A DNA stretch of 64,000 nucleotides from Kribbella monticola. Lineage in GTDB: Bacteria; Actinomycetota; Actinomycetes; Propionibacteriales; Kribbellaceae. The stretch lies in NCBI RefSeq assembly GCF_003261635.1, contig NZ_QFXK01000027.1, positions 1-64,000 of the forward strand, given 5' to 3'. Below, in pieces: positions 35,233-43,959 of this stretch. The notes under the pieces were generated by a model. The model was given only the letters and a program-made list of their open reading frames with translations, made no database searches and was not told the DNA's origin. The position numbers and the translations under genes were made by a program. Every line of letters begins with the position of its first letter. Position 1 is the first letter of the stretch.

Positions 35233-36186
35233 TCAGCTGGTCAGGGCGAGGGTGAGTAGGGCAGCGGCGAGGGCGAGTTCGACGGTGGCGCCGAGGGTGT
35301 CGCCGGTGATGCCACCGAATGCCGCGCGAGCTTTTCGGATCATCAACAGGCCGAGTGCGATCGCGACGACAAGAGCAAGCGCGGCGCCGAGGAGGTGGGC
35401 GCCGATCGGGGCTGAGGCCACACCGGTGGTGTGCTCGATGAGGCCCGCGGGGGTGCGATCGGCGTATGCGGTGAGGGTGACTGCGGCGAGGGTGAGGGTG
35501 GTGGTGATGAGAGCGGCGAGGGTGGGGACGGTGGAGGCGACCATGGCGCCTAGGCCGTCGGGTCTTGCTGACGGGACGGTGGTGCGGCAGGACCAGGGGA
35601 GGGTGAGGCGGCTGGCGACGGTAGCGATGAGGATCGCTTGCCACCCGAAGCCGGACTGGATGCAGGCGGTCAGGGCGGCGACGTCGATCAGCAGCACGGC
35701 CACGATCGACACGACGCCGAACGGGCCGATGTCGCTCTGCTTCATGATCCGCAGCATCGTCTCGCGATCGCGCCGGCTGCCCAGCCCGTCCGCGGTATCA
35801 GCCAGCCCATCGAGGTGCAGCCCGCCGGACAACATCACCAGCACCACAACGCCCAGTACTGCGGCCAGCAGCGGCGCACCGGGCTGCAATGCGTGTACGC
35901 CGGCCACGACGGCCGCCGCGATCGCGCCCAGCAACAACCCGACCAGAGGAGCCAGCACCATCGCCTTCCCGGCCACCGTGCGATCCACGACACGCGGCAT
36001 CGGCGCGGGCACCACAGACAAGGTCCCGACCGCCAACCTGACCCCATCACCCCACGGACCCCACCCACCCAGCCTCGCCTCGCCGCTGTGGGAGGCCAGC
36101 TCGTCGCCGGTGTTGAGTCGTGGCTCGTCGCTGGTGCTGGGGGTGTCCTCTGGGTCGGGCTGTGGAGTGCCGCTGTTGGTGGTCAT
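35233..36186 (-). CDS. cobS: Adenosylcobinamide-GDP ribazoletransferase
   Basis: The membrane enzyme joins adenosylcobinamide-GDP to alpha-ribazole in the last steps of cobalamin assembly. The 317-residue product has the family segment GGLHLDGLADTADGLG, the conserved SDIGPFG and several membrane helices. About 45 extra polar residues precede the usual start region (DGVRLAVGTLSVVP). The ATG overlaps the cobU stop (ATGA), which supports the long form, but an internal start is possible. It is the last gene of the riboswitch-led operon. Confidence 0.9.
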   Translation of the reverse strand: MTTNSGTPQPDPEDTPSTSDEPRLNTGDELASHSGEARLGGWGPWGDGVRLAVGTLSVVPAPMPRVVDRTVAGKAMVLAPLVGLLLGAIAAAVVAGVHALQPGAPLLAAVLGVVVLVMLSGGLHLDGLADTADGLGSRRDRETMLRIMKQSDIGPFGVVSIVAVLLIDVAALTACIQSGFGWQAILIATVASRLTLPWSCRTTVPSARPDGLGAMVASTVPTLAALITTTLTLAAVTLTAYADRTPAGLIEHTTGVASAPIGAHLLGAALALVVAIALGLLMIRKARAAFGGITGDTLGATVELALAAALLTLALTS

Positions 36187-36890
36187 AGGGGGATGGTTCG
36201 TCCTGCTACGCACCACAGGACGTTGTCGGAGCGGTGGGCAATGGTTGCGTTGAGGCGGCCCATCAGGTCGCGGTAGAGGCGGGTGCCGGCGTCGGCGGGG
36301 ACGACGCCCGATCCGACCTCGTTGCTGACGGCAACCACTAGCCGCGGCGTCGCCGACCATGCGGCTGCGAGTTGGTCGATCCGCCTCTCCACCTCGGAGA
36401 CCCGGGCGTGGTCGGACCAGACTTCGCAGTCGTCCATCACCCTGGCGAGCCAAAGCGTCAGGCAGTCGATCAGCAACGGTGGACCGTCCGACGCCAGCAG
36501 TGGAACGAGATCGACCGTCTCCACCAGACCCCAACTCGCCGGGCGTCGCGAACGGTGCTTCGCGATCCGCTCGGCCCACTCGGGGTCGTCAGGTGTTCCG
36601 GTGTAGCCGGTCGCCACATAGACGGTGTCCAGGTGGTCGCGCAGGAGTCGCTCCGCTTCGGTCGACTTGCCCGACCGGGCCCCGCCCAGGACGAGGGTCC
36701 GGTGGCCCGACGTGATCGGTGCGGTCCAGGCGAGCCGCTCGCCATCCGGCGTACGGACGTCGTAGCGGAGACCGTTCGGCGTACGGCTGGTTGTCACCTC
36801 GTAGCCCTCGACCGCGACGATGCCATCAACACCTAGCCGCAGGACGCCGTCGACCACTGCGCCGTCGGGGCCGGTGACGAGCTCAGCCAT
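36183..36890 (-). CDS. cobU: Adenosylcobinamide kinase / guanylyltransferase
   Basis: The bifunctional enzyme phosphorylates and guanylylates adenosylcobinamide. The P-loop GGARSGKS is at residues 69-76, followed by VYVATGYTGTPDDPEWAERI, VLLxDCLTLW-like and VSNEVGSGVVP segments characteristic of CobU. Typical CobU starts directly at the P-loop, so the first 65 residues here are an additional N-terminal segment. They overlap the ECF S gene by eight bases. Regulation should follow the upstream cobalamin riboswitch. Confidence 0.92.
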   Translation of the reverse strand: MAELVTGPDGAVVDGVLRLGVDGIVAVEGYEVTTSRTPNGLRYDVRTPDGERLAWTAPITSGHRTLVLGGARSGKSTEAERLLRDHLDTVYVATGYTGTPDDPEWAERIAKHRSRRPASWGLVETVDLVPLLASDGPPLLIDCLTLWLARVMDDCEVWSDHARVSEVERRIDQLAAAWSATPRLVVAVSNEVGSGVVPADAGTRLYRDLMGRLNATIAHRSDNVLWCVAGRTIPL

Positions 36891-37695
36891 CGTTGCGGCT
36901 TCCTGCTTCGAAGACGACCGGTACGTCGAAGGCCGCCTTGCGTGCTGTCCGGCGGAACGCGTTGAGGACCGGCCGGCCGAGGACGAGGACCAGTACTGCG
37001 CACAGGATGCCGCGGGGGATGTCCCAGCCCAGTGAGGTGGCTACGACGAACAGGAAGTACCGGTGCAGGTTCTCCACGAGTGAGTCGCCGGGGACGAAGG
37101 AGAAGTCGCTGCCGAAGGTCGCGTACGGCCAGAACCACAGGTTCATCACCAGGCCGTAGAGGACGCCAGCGACCATCGAGTACGCGGCCAGCAGCAGCAC
37201 TTCCAGCCGGCCGCCAAGACGGGGGAGCAGACCCGCGAAGCAGCCCACCCACGCGCAGGCGAACATCTGGAACGGCATCCACGGTCCGACGCCACCGCTG
37301 ATCATCGCGCCGGCCAGCAGCGACAGCGAACCCAGCACGAACCCGAAGCCCGCACCGAAGGCACGGCCGGCCAGGATCAACAGGAAGAACCCAGGCTCGA
37401 GACCTGCCGTGCCAGGGCCGAGTGCACGGAGCGCAGCACCCACTGCCGCCAGCATGCCGAGCAGAGAAATCACCTTGGCGTCGATCGCCGATTCAGCGAG
37501 CTCTGCCAGTACTACGGCCACCAGGAGCGGCAGCAGCAGCACGAACAACCATGGCGCGTCGGTAGTGTGCCCGAGGGCCGATTCGCCACCCTGCGAGCTG
37601 TGCCAGAACAGCGGCCAGCCGAACGCGAGTAGGCCGACCAGCGAGGCCAGCACGAGTGTCGCCGTACTGCGTGGCTTGAGGCGGATCAGTCTCAT
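36883..37695 (-). CDS. ECF transporter substrate-binding (S) component
   Basis: The 270-residue membrane protein has six to eight hydrophobic segments and the ECF S-component loop FQMFACAWVG. The context gives substrate evidence: it lies between the ECF ATPase and cobU in an operon with a cobalamin riboswitch. Cobalamin or a corrinoid precursor is therefore the most likely cargo. CbiN/CbiM-type cobalt proteins are absent, which argues against simple cobalt import. It overlaps both neighbours. Confidence 0.82.
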   Translation of the reverse strand: MRLIRLKPRSTATLVLASLVGLLAFGWPLFWHSSQGGESALGHTTDAPWLFVLLLPLLVAVVLAELAESAIDAKVISLLGMLAAVGAALRALGPGTAGLEPGFFLLILAGRAFGAGFGFVLGSLSLLAGAMISGGVGPWMPFQMFACAWVGCFAGLLPRLGGRLEVLLLAAYSMVAGVLYGLVMNLWFWPYATFGSDFSFVPGDSLVENLHRYFLFVVATSLGWDIPRGILCAVLVLVLGRPVLNAFRRTARKAAFDVPVVFEAGSRNDG

Positions 37696-39302
37696 GAGGC
37701 CCGGTCCAGAGCGGTCGCAACCTCGCCGACGGTGAGGAAGGGCAGCGGGGCAAGGATCTTCGCCACCTGCGGCGCAAAGGCTGGAGAGCCCGCTATGACG
37801 GTCGCGGTCTCGCCGTCGCTCACCAGTTCGCCGTCAGCCAGGACCAGGACCCGGGTAGCTACCTCAGCGACCATCTCGACGTCGTGCGTCGACAGCACGA
37901 CCGCGTGGCCGGCTGCTGCGAGTTCGCGCAGGATCTCGACCAGGCGGCGCTTGGCGCCGTAGTCCAGGCCACGCGTCGGCTCGTCCAGTAACAGCAGCGG
38001 GGGAGCGCCGCAGAGCACGACCGCGAGGGCGAGGCAGAGGCGTTGCCCTTCCGACAGGTCGCGCGGATGCTGCTGGTGGTCGATGTCCGGAGCGAGTCGC
38101 TCGAGCAGCGCTTGGCAGCTTCCGGCGGGCACCCCGAAGTCGGAGTCGGCTCCGGCGCATTCGGCGGCCACAGTCGCGGCGTACAAGAGGTCTGCGGGCT
38201 CTTGCGGTACGAGTCCGACTGACTTGACGAGCTGCTTGGGGCGCGTACGTCGTGGGTCGGCGCCGGCCGCGCTCGCAGTACCGGAGCGTGGTGTGACCAG
38301 ACCGACCAGTGCGTTGAGCAACGTCGACTTGCCGGCGCCGTTGCGGCCCATCAGGGCAACGATCTCGCCGGCCTTGATGGACAAGGAGACCCCGCGCAGC
38401 GCCGTGATGTTGCCGTAGGCCACGACCAGGTCGTTGCACTTGGCAAGCTCACGGCCCTCGACCGGGACCGGCCGGAGCGGAGCATGGTCGGCCAGTTGGC
38501 CCCTGAGCGCGACCGCGGCACGTCGGGCGTCGCGGACCGACAGTGGCAGCGGTGACCAGCCGGCCAGGCGACCGAGCTCGACAACAGGAGGTGCGACCGG
38601 CGCGCTGACCATCAGGTCGACCGGAAGACCGGTGGTCACGGCAGTCGATCCGCCTGGCACCTCGATCACCCGGTCGGCGTACTGGATGACGCGCTCGAGC
38701 CGGTGCTCCGCCATCACGACAGTGACGCCCAGGTCGTGCACCAGCCTTTGCAAGGCCGCCAGCACTTCCTCGGCAGCTTGCGGATCCAGCGCCGACGTCG
38801 GCTCATCGAGAACCAGTACTGCGGGGTGCGAAGTCAGCGCCGCGCCGATGGCCGTCCGCTGTCGTTGACCTCCGGACAGCGAAGTCAAGGCGCGGTCGCG
38901 CACGTCGGCCAACCCCAACAGATCAAGGGTTTCCTCGACCCGTCGGCGCATCACATCCGGAGCGACGCCAAGAGATTCCATGCTGTAGGCAAGCTCGTCC
39001 TCGACGGTGTCGGTGACGAACCCGGCCATCGGGTCCTGCCCGACGATGCCGACCACGTCGGCCAGATCGCGCGGCCGGTACTCGCGGGTGTCGCGGCCGT
39101 TCACCAGTACCCGGCCGGCCAGGGTGCCGCCGGTGAAGTGCGGGACCAGGCCGTTGATGGTTCGCAGCAGGGTGGACTTGCCGGACCCGGTGCGCCCGAT
39201 CACCAACGCCAGTTCGCCTTCCGGAACGGTGAAGCTGACATCGCGGATCGCGGGTTCCTTGGCGCCCGCGTACGTGACCGTGACGCGGTCGAACTCGATC
39301 AT
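37692..39302 (-). CDS. ECF transporter ATPase, fused A-A' subunits
   Basis: The 536-residue product has two complete ABC domains in one chain. The first has Walker A GRTGSGKST, LSGGQRQR and LVLDEPTSALD. The second has GRNGAGKST, a variant signature LSEGQRL and LLLLDEPTRGLD. ECF modules usually use two separate ATPases (EcfA and EcfA'), so this is the fused form. It is coupled by four-base overlaps to the T gene upstream and the S gene downstream. Confidence 0.92.
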   Translation of the reverse strand: MIEFDRVTVTYAGAKEPAIRDVSFTVPEGELALVIGRTGSGKSTLLRTINGLVPHFTGGTLAGRVLVNGRDTREYRPRDLADVVGIVGQDPMAGFVTDTVEDELAYSMESLGVAPDVMRRRVEETLDLLGLADVRDRALTSLSGGQRQRTAIGAALTSHPAVLVLDEPTSALDPQAAEEVLAALQRLVHDLGVTVVMAEHRLERVIQYADRVIEVPGGSTAVTTGLPVDLMVSAPVAPPVVELGRLAGWSPLPLSVRDARRAAVALRGQLADHAPLRPVPVEGRELAKCNDLVVAYGNITALRGVSLSIKAGEIVALMGRNGAGKSTLLNALVGLVTPRSGTASAAGADPRRTRPKQLVKSVGLVPQEPADLLYAATVAAECAGADSDFGVPAGSCQALLERLAPDIDHQQHPRDLSEGQRLCLALAVVLCGAPPLLLLDEPTRGLDYGAKRRLVEILRELAAAGHAVVLSTHDVEMVAEVATRVLVLADGELVSDGETATVIAGSPAFAPQVAKILAPLPFLTVGEVATALDRAS

Positions 39303-40396
39303 GCGGGCACCAGTTCTGCGCGTCGGGTCAATGGGGGTGCTGCGAAGGCGGGAGCGATGCCGATCAACAGGCCGATGACGGGGACGACAGGTACGGGCGG
39401 GATCACGAGTGGTCCGGCCAGGACGAGGCCGTTCATTCCGCGAGCGGACGCGACGATCATGGTTGCTGCCGCTGCGGCGCCTGCAGCTGTGACGAGCCAC
39501 TCGGGTAGTGCCCACGGGTCTGGGCGGTAGCGGGTTCTGGTCACTCGCTGGCGGCCGTAGGCCATTGCCCCGACAGCAAGGAGCAAACCGATGGCCAGGG
39601 CCGCAGCGGCTACTGGGAACGCCATAGCGTCTGTGAGAAGCGAGTAGACGCCCAGTGCGATGCCCAGCAGGCCTAGCAGCACAGAGCCGCCGGTGATTCT
39701 GCGCTGCCGACGCGGAACCTGGGCCGTGCGGCCGTAGCCGCGAGAGTCCATCGCTGCGGCCAGTTCGACCGACCTGTCCAGAGCGCCTTCCAGTACGGGC
39801 ATCGCCGTAGTGCGGAAGGAGCCTCTGGTGCGGCCGCGGAGCCGGCGGGCACCGCGGATCCGTCGCGCGTCGACGACGAGTTGCGGGGCGAAGGTCAGCG
39901 CGACCACGCAGGCGACGCCCATCTCGTAGAGGGCCCCAGGCAACGACTTGAGCAACCTGCGTGGGCTGGCCAGCGCGTTGGCCGCACCGATGCAACACAG
40001 CATCACGGCGAGCTGGCCCCCGTCGTACAGGGCTGTCAGGACGGCTTCGGCGGTTACTTCGCCGCCTAGCTTCACGCCGTTCGCCCAATCCGGTAAGGGG
40101 AGTTGCGGAAGCGTGAAGAGGACGGTGTTGCCTTGGGACCGGGTCGACAGGAGCGCCTGGAGCAGTATGCGCAGGCCGATGACGACCAGACCGAGCTTGA
40201 GGAACGCGACGTAGCTGTTGGCCCAGGGCGCGTCACTGCGGCGAGCTGCGACCACGAAGCCCGCGACGGCGAGGATCAGGACCAGCAGGACCGGGTTGCG
40301 GGTCCTGCTGGCGGCAACGGCGAGGCCGAGCGCCCACAACCACCAGGCCCCCGGGTGCAGAACCCGGGGGAGCGTGAGGTGGTGGACGGCGCGCAC
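39299..40396 (-). CDS. ECF transporter transmembrane (T) component
   Basis: The 365-residue protein of the CbiQ/EcfT family has N- and C-terminal hydrophobic helices. A cytosolic coupling region carries the Ala-Arg-Gly signature (RIRGARRLRGR) and the AMDSRGYG segment that contacts the ATPases. It ends in an unusually long membrane-rich C-terminal third. It overlaps the ATPase gene by four bases. Confidence 0.9.
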   Translation of the reverse strand: MRAVHHLTLPRVLHPGAWWLWALGLAVAASRTRNPVLLVLILAVAGFVVAARRSDAPWANSYVAFLKLGLVVIGLRILLQALLSTRSQGNTVLFTLPQLPLPDWANGVKLGGEVTAEAVLTALYDGGQLAVMLCCIGAANALASPRRLLKSLPGALYEMGVACVVALTFAPQLVVDARRIRGARRLRGRTRGSFRTTAMPVLEGALDRSVELAAAMDSRGYGRTAQVPRRQRRITGGSVLLGLLGIALGVYSLLTDAMAFPVAAAALAIGLLLAVGAMAYGRQRVTRTRYRPDPWALPEWLVTAAGAAAAATMIVASARGMNGLVLAGPLVIPPVPVVPVIGLLIGIAPAFAAPPLTRRAELVPA

Positions 40397-41143
40397 TTAC
40401 TGCCCTGCGTGCTGGCTGCTGCGACGGCGGCTCAGGACGAGGCCACCACCTGCCAGCAGTAGGACGACGACTGCCGCGATGATGATGCCCGTCCAGGGCG
40501 CCCCGCCGTCCTTGTCCTGCTTGACCGGTGCAGTGGTGGGCGAGTTTGCGCCGGGCGTGGCAGTCGGGATGAGCGTCGAGCCGACCGGTGCCTGGATCTG
40601 CAGCTGAACGGACTCCTCGGTCGCGGGGAGCTTGACGTTGTTCAGTTGCTGGCCGCACCCGGTCTCCGGGTAGCCATCGATGCCACAGGTGAGGCCCTTC
40701 TCGATCCGGACCGGTCCGACCGCCGCGAGGATCTTCGCGCCGGTAGCAGCCGGATCTGTGACCACGCAGGTCCCGGTCGCGGCGGGCGGCGCCTGACCGC
40801 TCGCCGAGTCGGCCTGCGTGCCCGGGTCGATCACCAGGGCGACCCGCTTCTTGCCGGCCTCGACCGGCGTCGTACCGCAGATCGCCTGGAAGTCACCGGC
40901 AGCGCGAGGCATTCGCGGGTTGGCTTCGGTGCCGACGGCGTAGCGCCAGCCCTCGACGCCGCCGTCCGTCGGTACCACGCCGTCCGGGCCCTTCTGCGCG
41001 AAGGCCCACTTGCCCCCGGTCCACTGGTAGTAACCCCAGTAGCGGTAGCCGTTCTCCGCGTTGGCGGTCGTCGTGACGGTCCCCGCCAGCAGGAGACCCG
41101 CCAGCAGGCTGAGGACCAGTCGTACGGTCCGATGTGCACTCAT
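40397..41143 (-). CDS. Secreted, membrane-anchored protein (SCO2322-like)
   Basis: The 248-residue protein has a signal peptide cleaved near TTANA/EN, an extracellular domain beginning YRYWGYYQW with four conserved-looking Cys, a Thr/Pro linker, a C-terminal membrane helix and a basic tail. The plan and position resemble Streptomyces proteins beside ECF transporters (SCO2322-like, from memory). It may bind or present the corrinoid on the cell surface, as inference only. It is the first gene after the cobalamin riboswitch, and GAGGA precedes ATG 41143. Confidence 0.75.
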   Translation of the reverse strand: MSAHRTVRLVLSLLAGLLLAGTVTTTANAENGYRYWGYYQWTGGKWAFAQKGPDGVVPTDGGVEGWRYAVGTEANPRMPRAAGDFQAICGTTPVEAGKKRVALVIDPGTQADSASGQAPPAATGTCVVTDPAATGAKILAAVGPVRIEKGLTCGIDGYPETGCGQQLNNVKLPATEESVQLQIQAPVGSTLIPTATPGANSPTTAPVKQDKDGGAPWTGIIIAAVVVLLLAGGGLVLSRRRSSQHAGQ

Positions 41144-41208
41144 TTGTCTGTCCTCGCTCAGGCCGGGACCCCGGTGGAGGACTTCGCGCCGAACCGGCGA
41201 CGGAAGGT

Positions 41209-41224
41209 CGGGCCGAGCGGCCCG
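41209..41224 (-). promoter_or_regulatory. Hairpin in the riboswitch expression platform
   Basis: CGGGCCG and CGGCCCG around a 2-base loop lie between the cobalamin aptamer and the first start codon. It could act as the conditional terminator stem. Confidence 0.4.
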
Positions 41225-41254
41225 GCTCCACCCGCGGACCTCGGCGGGTTGGTG

Positions 41255-41380
41255 AGCCTGCAGCCCGTGTCACAGTGGTCCGGCTCGCCGGGTGAGTCGC
41301 TGGGACCACCACGGCCTACGGTTGCGGGTCAGCGCCGGGTTTCGACCGGCTTCCCTGTGCCACAGGAGTTTGGTTCGAGC
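41255..41380 (-). ncRNA. Cobalamin riboswitch
   Basis: On the minus strand the leader contains CAGGGAAGCCGGT, then CGAAACCCGG, then GCTGACCCGCAACCGTA, in the order and spacing of the conserved cobalamin aptamer core. Downstream is GAGCCGGACCACTGTGACACG, in the place of the B12-box region in its actinobacterial form. It lies about 110 bases before the ECF/cobUS operon. Adenosylcobalamin binding is expected to lower expression of uptake and salvage. Aptamer boundaries are approximate. Confidence 0.85.
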
Positions 41381-41402
41381 GCAGCTTACCGCCGACCGCA
41401 CG

Positions 41403-41453
41403 CGAGCCCGTACGGCGGACCTGCGGCAGCGCGCGGTTCGCCGTACGGGCTCG
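41403..41453 (-). terminator. Long hairpin after the aldo/keto reductase operon
   Basis: CGAGCCCGTACGGCG (41403-41417) and CGCCGTACGGGCTCG (41439-41453) form a perfect 15-bp stem with a 21-base loop, 17 bp past the stop at 41471. Confidence 0.8.
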
Positions 41454-41470
41454 TTGTCGTCGGAGTGGTG

Positions 41471-41680
41471 CTACTCCTGCGCGGCGAGGCTCATCGGGCC
41501 GTAGACCTCACGGCCGTCCTCGAGCAGGTACACCTGCCCGACACCCTTGTCGGCGAGCTCGCGCCAGATCTCGCCCAGCCAGCTCTCCGCGTCGCCCTGG
41601 GCGGAGAACTCCGCGCCGGTCAGGTCGCCCGGATCGGCCGGCGCACCGGTCGCGGTCTCGAACCGCCACGTCCAGCTCAT
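41471..41680 (-). CDS. Small acidic conserved hypothetical protein
   Basis: The 69-residue cytosolic protein starts MSWTWRFETATG and is rich in Asp/Glu. There is no signal peptide or recognised domain. Its start overlaps the aldo/keto reductase stop (ATGA), so the two are translationally coupled and probably co-regulated. A strong terminator follows. The function is unknown. Confidence 0.7.
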   Translation of the reverse strand: MSWTWRFETATGAPADPGDLTGAEFSAQGDAESWLGEIWRELADKGVGQVYLLEDGREVYGPMSLAAQE

Positions 41681-42687
41681 GAGCCCGGCCTGGTCTGCGG
41701 GGCGTTCTGCAAGGTCTTCGCCGGATCCCGCTCGACCACGTTGCCGAGCACCTCGTCGATCTGCTTCAACTGGCCCTCCTCGAGCTTCACCCCGGCCGCC
41801 TTCACGTTCTCGGTGACCTGCTCCGGCCGGGAAGCGCCGGTGATCGCGGACGACACGTTCGGGTTCTGCAGCACCCAGGCGACGGCGAGCTGGGCCAGCG
41901 ACAGGCCGGCCTCGTCGGCGATCGGCTTCAGTTGCTGCACACGGGTCAGCACGTCGTCGGTGAGGAACCGCTTGACGAAGTTCGCACCGTCCTTGTCGGT
42001 GGCGCGCGAACCCTCCGGCGGCTGCTGTCCCGGCAGGTACTTGCCGGTCAGGACGCCCTGGGCGATCGGCGAGAACACGACCTGCCCGATCCCGAGTTCC
42101 TCCGACGCCGGCACCACCTCGGCCTCGATCACCCGCCAGAGCATGCTGTACTGCGGCTGGTTCGACACCAGCGGGATGCGCAGCTCACGGGCGAGCCGGT
42201 GGCCTTCCTGGAGCTGCTCGGCGGTCCACTCCGAGGTGCCGATGTACAACGCCTTGCCCTGCCGGACCACGTCGGCGAAAGCCTCCATGGTCTCCTCGAG
42301 CGGCGTCTCGGTGTCGTAGCGGTGCGCCTGGTACACGTCGACGTAGTCCGTCTTCAGCCGCTTCAGCGACGCGTTGATCGACTCGTGGATGTGCTTGCGG
42401 GACAACCCGGTGTCGTTCGGCCCGCCCGGCCCGGTCGGCCAGTACACCTTGGTGAGGATCTCCACCGACTCGCGGCGTACCCCCTCCAAGGCTTCCCCGA
42501 GCACGCTCTCCGCCTTGGTGTTCGCGTAGGTGTCGGCGGTGTCGAACGTGGTGATGCCGGCCTCCAGGGCCGCCTTCACACAAGCCTTCGCCTGCTCGTT
42601 CTCCACCTGCGACCCATGCGTCAGCCAGTTCCCGTACGAGATCTCGCTGACCTTCAGCCCACTGTTCCCGAGATACCGAAAGTCCAT
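41677..42687 (-). CDS. Aldo/keto reductase (voltage-gated channel beta-subunit-like)
   Basis: The 336-residue NADPH-dependent reductase of the TIM-barrel AKR family shows the catalytic set: Asp and Tyr in TFDTADTYAN, Lys in ILTKVYWP and His in VYQAHRYDT. The cofactor-binding end reads SSAITGASRPEQV. The long loop and overall similarity place it with Kv-beta-like bacterial reductases. The physiological substrate is unknown. A 500-bp inverted-repeat region lies upstream. Confidence 0.9.
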   Translation of the reverse strand: MDFRYLGNSGLKVSEISYGNWLTHGSQVENEQAKACVKAALEAGITTFDTADTYANTKAESVLGEALEGVRRESVEILTKVYWPTGPGGPNDTGLSRKHIHESINASLKRLKTDYVDVYQAHRYDTETPLEETMEAFADVVRQGKALYIGTSEWTAEQLQEGHRLARELRIPLVSNQPQYSMLWRVIEAEVVPASEELGIGQVVFSPIAQGVLTGKYLPGQQPPEGSRATDKDGANFVKRFLTDDVLTRVQQLKPIADEAGLSLAQLAVAWVLQNPNVSSAITGASRPEQVTENVKAAGVKLEEGQLKQIDEVLGNVVERDPAKTLQNAPQTRPGS

Positions 42688-42716
42688 ACCCCGACCCTAC
42701 TTCCCCCACGCCGACC

Positions 42717-43190
42717 CCGTACTGCGGCCCGCATCGCGCCTCCTCCGTCGGCGCTCGACCCACCCACCCGAGTCCGCCGCTCCTCCGTCGCGGCCCGCTG
42801 TGGTGCCGTCCGCGGGTAGGCGGCAGCTTCAGGCACGGCGATACCGCATGGCCGTTTTGCGGCGATGTGCCGCTGGCCCCACACGCGACCGCCGGTCAGC
42901 TCGGACCGAGGTCCTCGGCTGTCCCCGACCACGCCCGGGGCCGTTCGGAGGAGACACCTCGCCTGCCGCAGAGCAGGCGGGTGCAGTGCGGGCGTAGGCG
43001 CTCCGCCCGCCGCCGATCTCAGCCGGGCAGGTCGGGCGAGGTCGCCTCGGTCTACTGCAGGCCCGGTTCGCCTGCGGCTTCAGCTGCCCGCCGACAGCTC
43101 CACCGCGAGCCGCAACGGAGGAGCGGCGGACTGGGGTGGGTGGGTCGAGCGGCCGACGGAGGAGGCGCGACGCGGGCTGTTCGGAGTACT
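42717..43190. repeat. Long imperfect inverted repeat bounding a 470-bp intergenic element
   Basis: The core arms at 42728-42794 and 43109-43176 are near-perfect reverse complements over about 66 bp. They include the blocks CGCGCCTCCTCCGTCGG and CTCGACCCACCCACCC. Weaker similarity extends to about 42717-42850 and 43055-43190. Between the arms are smaller hairpins (42960-42979 and 42988-43010). No protein or transposase is seen, so it may be a miniature mobile element or a structured non-coding locus. It fills the whole gap between the reductase and the DUF3043 gene. Confidence 0.75.
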
Positions 43191-43776
43191 AGGCCGGCTT
43201 TTCGCCGCGGGCGACCATGGGCTTGGGGAGGCGCCAGCGGCGCATCTGCATGGTGCGGCGGACGGCGTAGAAGCCGATGCCCTTGGCCGGCTCGGTGGGG
43301 AACTTGCGGGCGACGGCGCGCTTGAGGCCGCTGGTGAGCAGGAACCAGTCGGCGGCGATCGCGACGATCATCAGCAGGAACAGGATGTTGACGAGGCCGG
43401 GCAGCCACACGAACGCCTGGGCGAAGACGACGCCGAGCAGCGAGACCACGAGCAGCACGGGCAGCGCGAACTCCATCACCGACCAGCGGGCGTCGACGTA
43501 GTCGCGGGCGAACCGGCGTACCGGGCCCTTGTCGGCGGCCGGCAGGTAGCGGTCGTCGCCGGTCTTCATCGCCTCCTGCATCTTGCCGCGCTCGAGCCGG
43601 ACCTTCTCGCGCCGGTACGCCGCGGCCTCCTTGCGGTTGCGCGGTTTCTTCAGCGCCTGCTTGCGGGCCGCCTCGGCCTCGCGCCGGGTCGGGGTCGGCC
43701 GGCCCTTGCCGCCGACCTTGGCCGGGGTGCTCGCCGGAGTTTGGGGCGATGTCTCAGACTTGGTACGTCGGAACAC
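43189..43776 (-). CDS. DUF3043 membrane protein
   Basis: The 195-residue actinobacterial protein has a basic N-terminal region (about 1-75) with RREAEAARKQALKKP. A KGPVRRFARDYVDARW segment and two membrane helices (about 103-148) follow, then a basic C-terminus. The family is recognised from the combined pattern; its function is unknown. It is divergent from pspA. Its stop is at the edge of the long inverted repeat. Confidence 0.85.
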   Translation of the reverse strand: MFRRTKSETSPQTPASTPAKVGGKGRPTPTRREAEAARKQALKKPRNRKEAAAYRREKVRLERGKMQEAMKTGDDRYLPAADKGPVRRFARDYVDARWSVMEFALPVLLVVSLLGVVFAQAFVWLPGLVNILFLLMIVAIAADWFLLTSGLKRAVARKFPTEPAKGIGFYAVRRTMQMRRWRLPKPMVARGEKPA

Positions 43777-43908
43777 GGGGACTGGACCTCATTCGGACTG
43801 GCTGGCTCAACCGGGCGGCTCGCCCGACTCGGGGTGGTCCCCGGACCTGACCACCACTTTATCGGGGCCGGTCCTGATGGTGTGGTGACCCATCGGGACA
43901 TAGGGTGG

Positions 43909-43914
43909 TTGACA
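43909..43914 (+). promoter_or_regulatory. Candidate -35 box for pspA
   Basis: TTGACA, a consensus -35, lies 45 bp before the pspA start. No good -10 box follows at 16-18 bases, so a non-housekeeping arrangement or chance is possible. Confidence 0.3.
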
Positions 43915-43959
43915 CGCACGCCGGGTCCACTCTCCGGCACAGAAGGGGTACGGATATCG

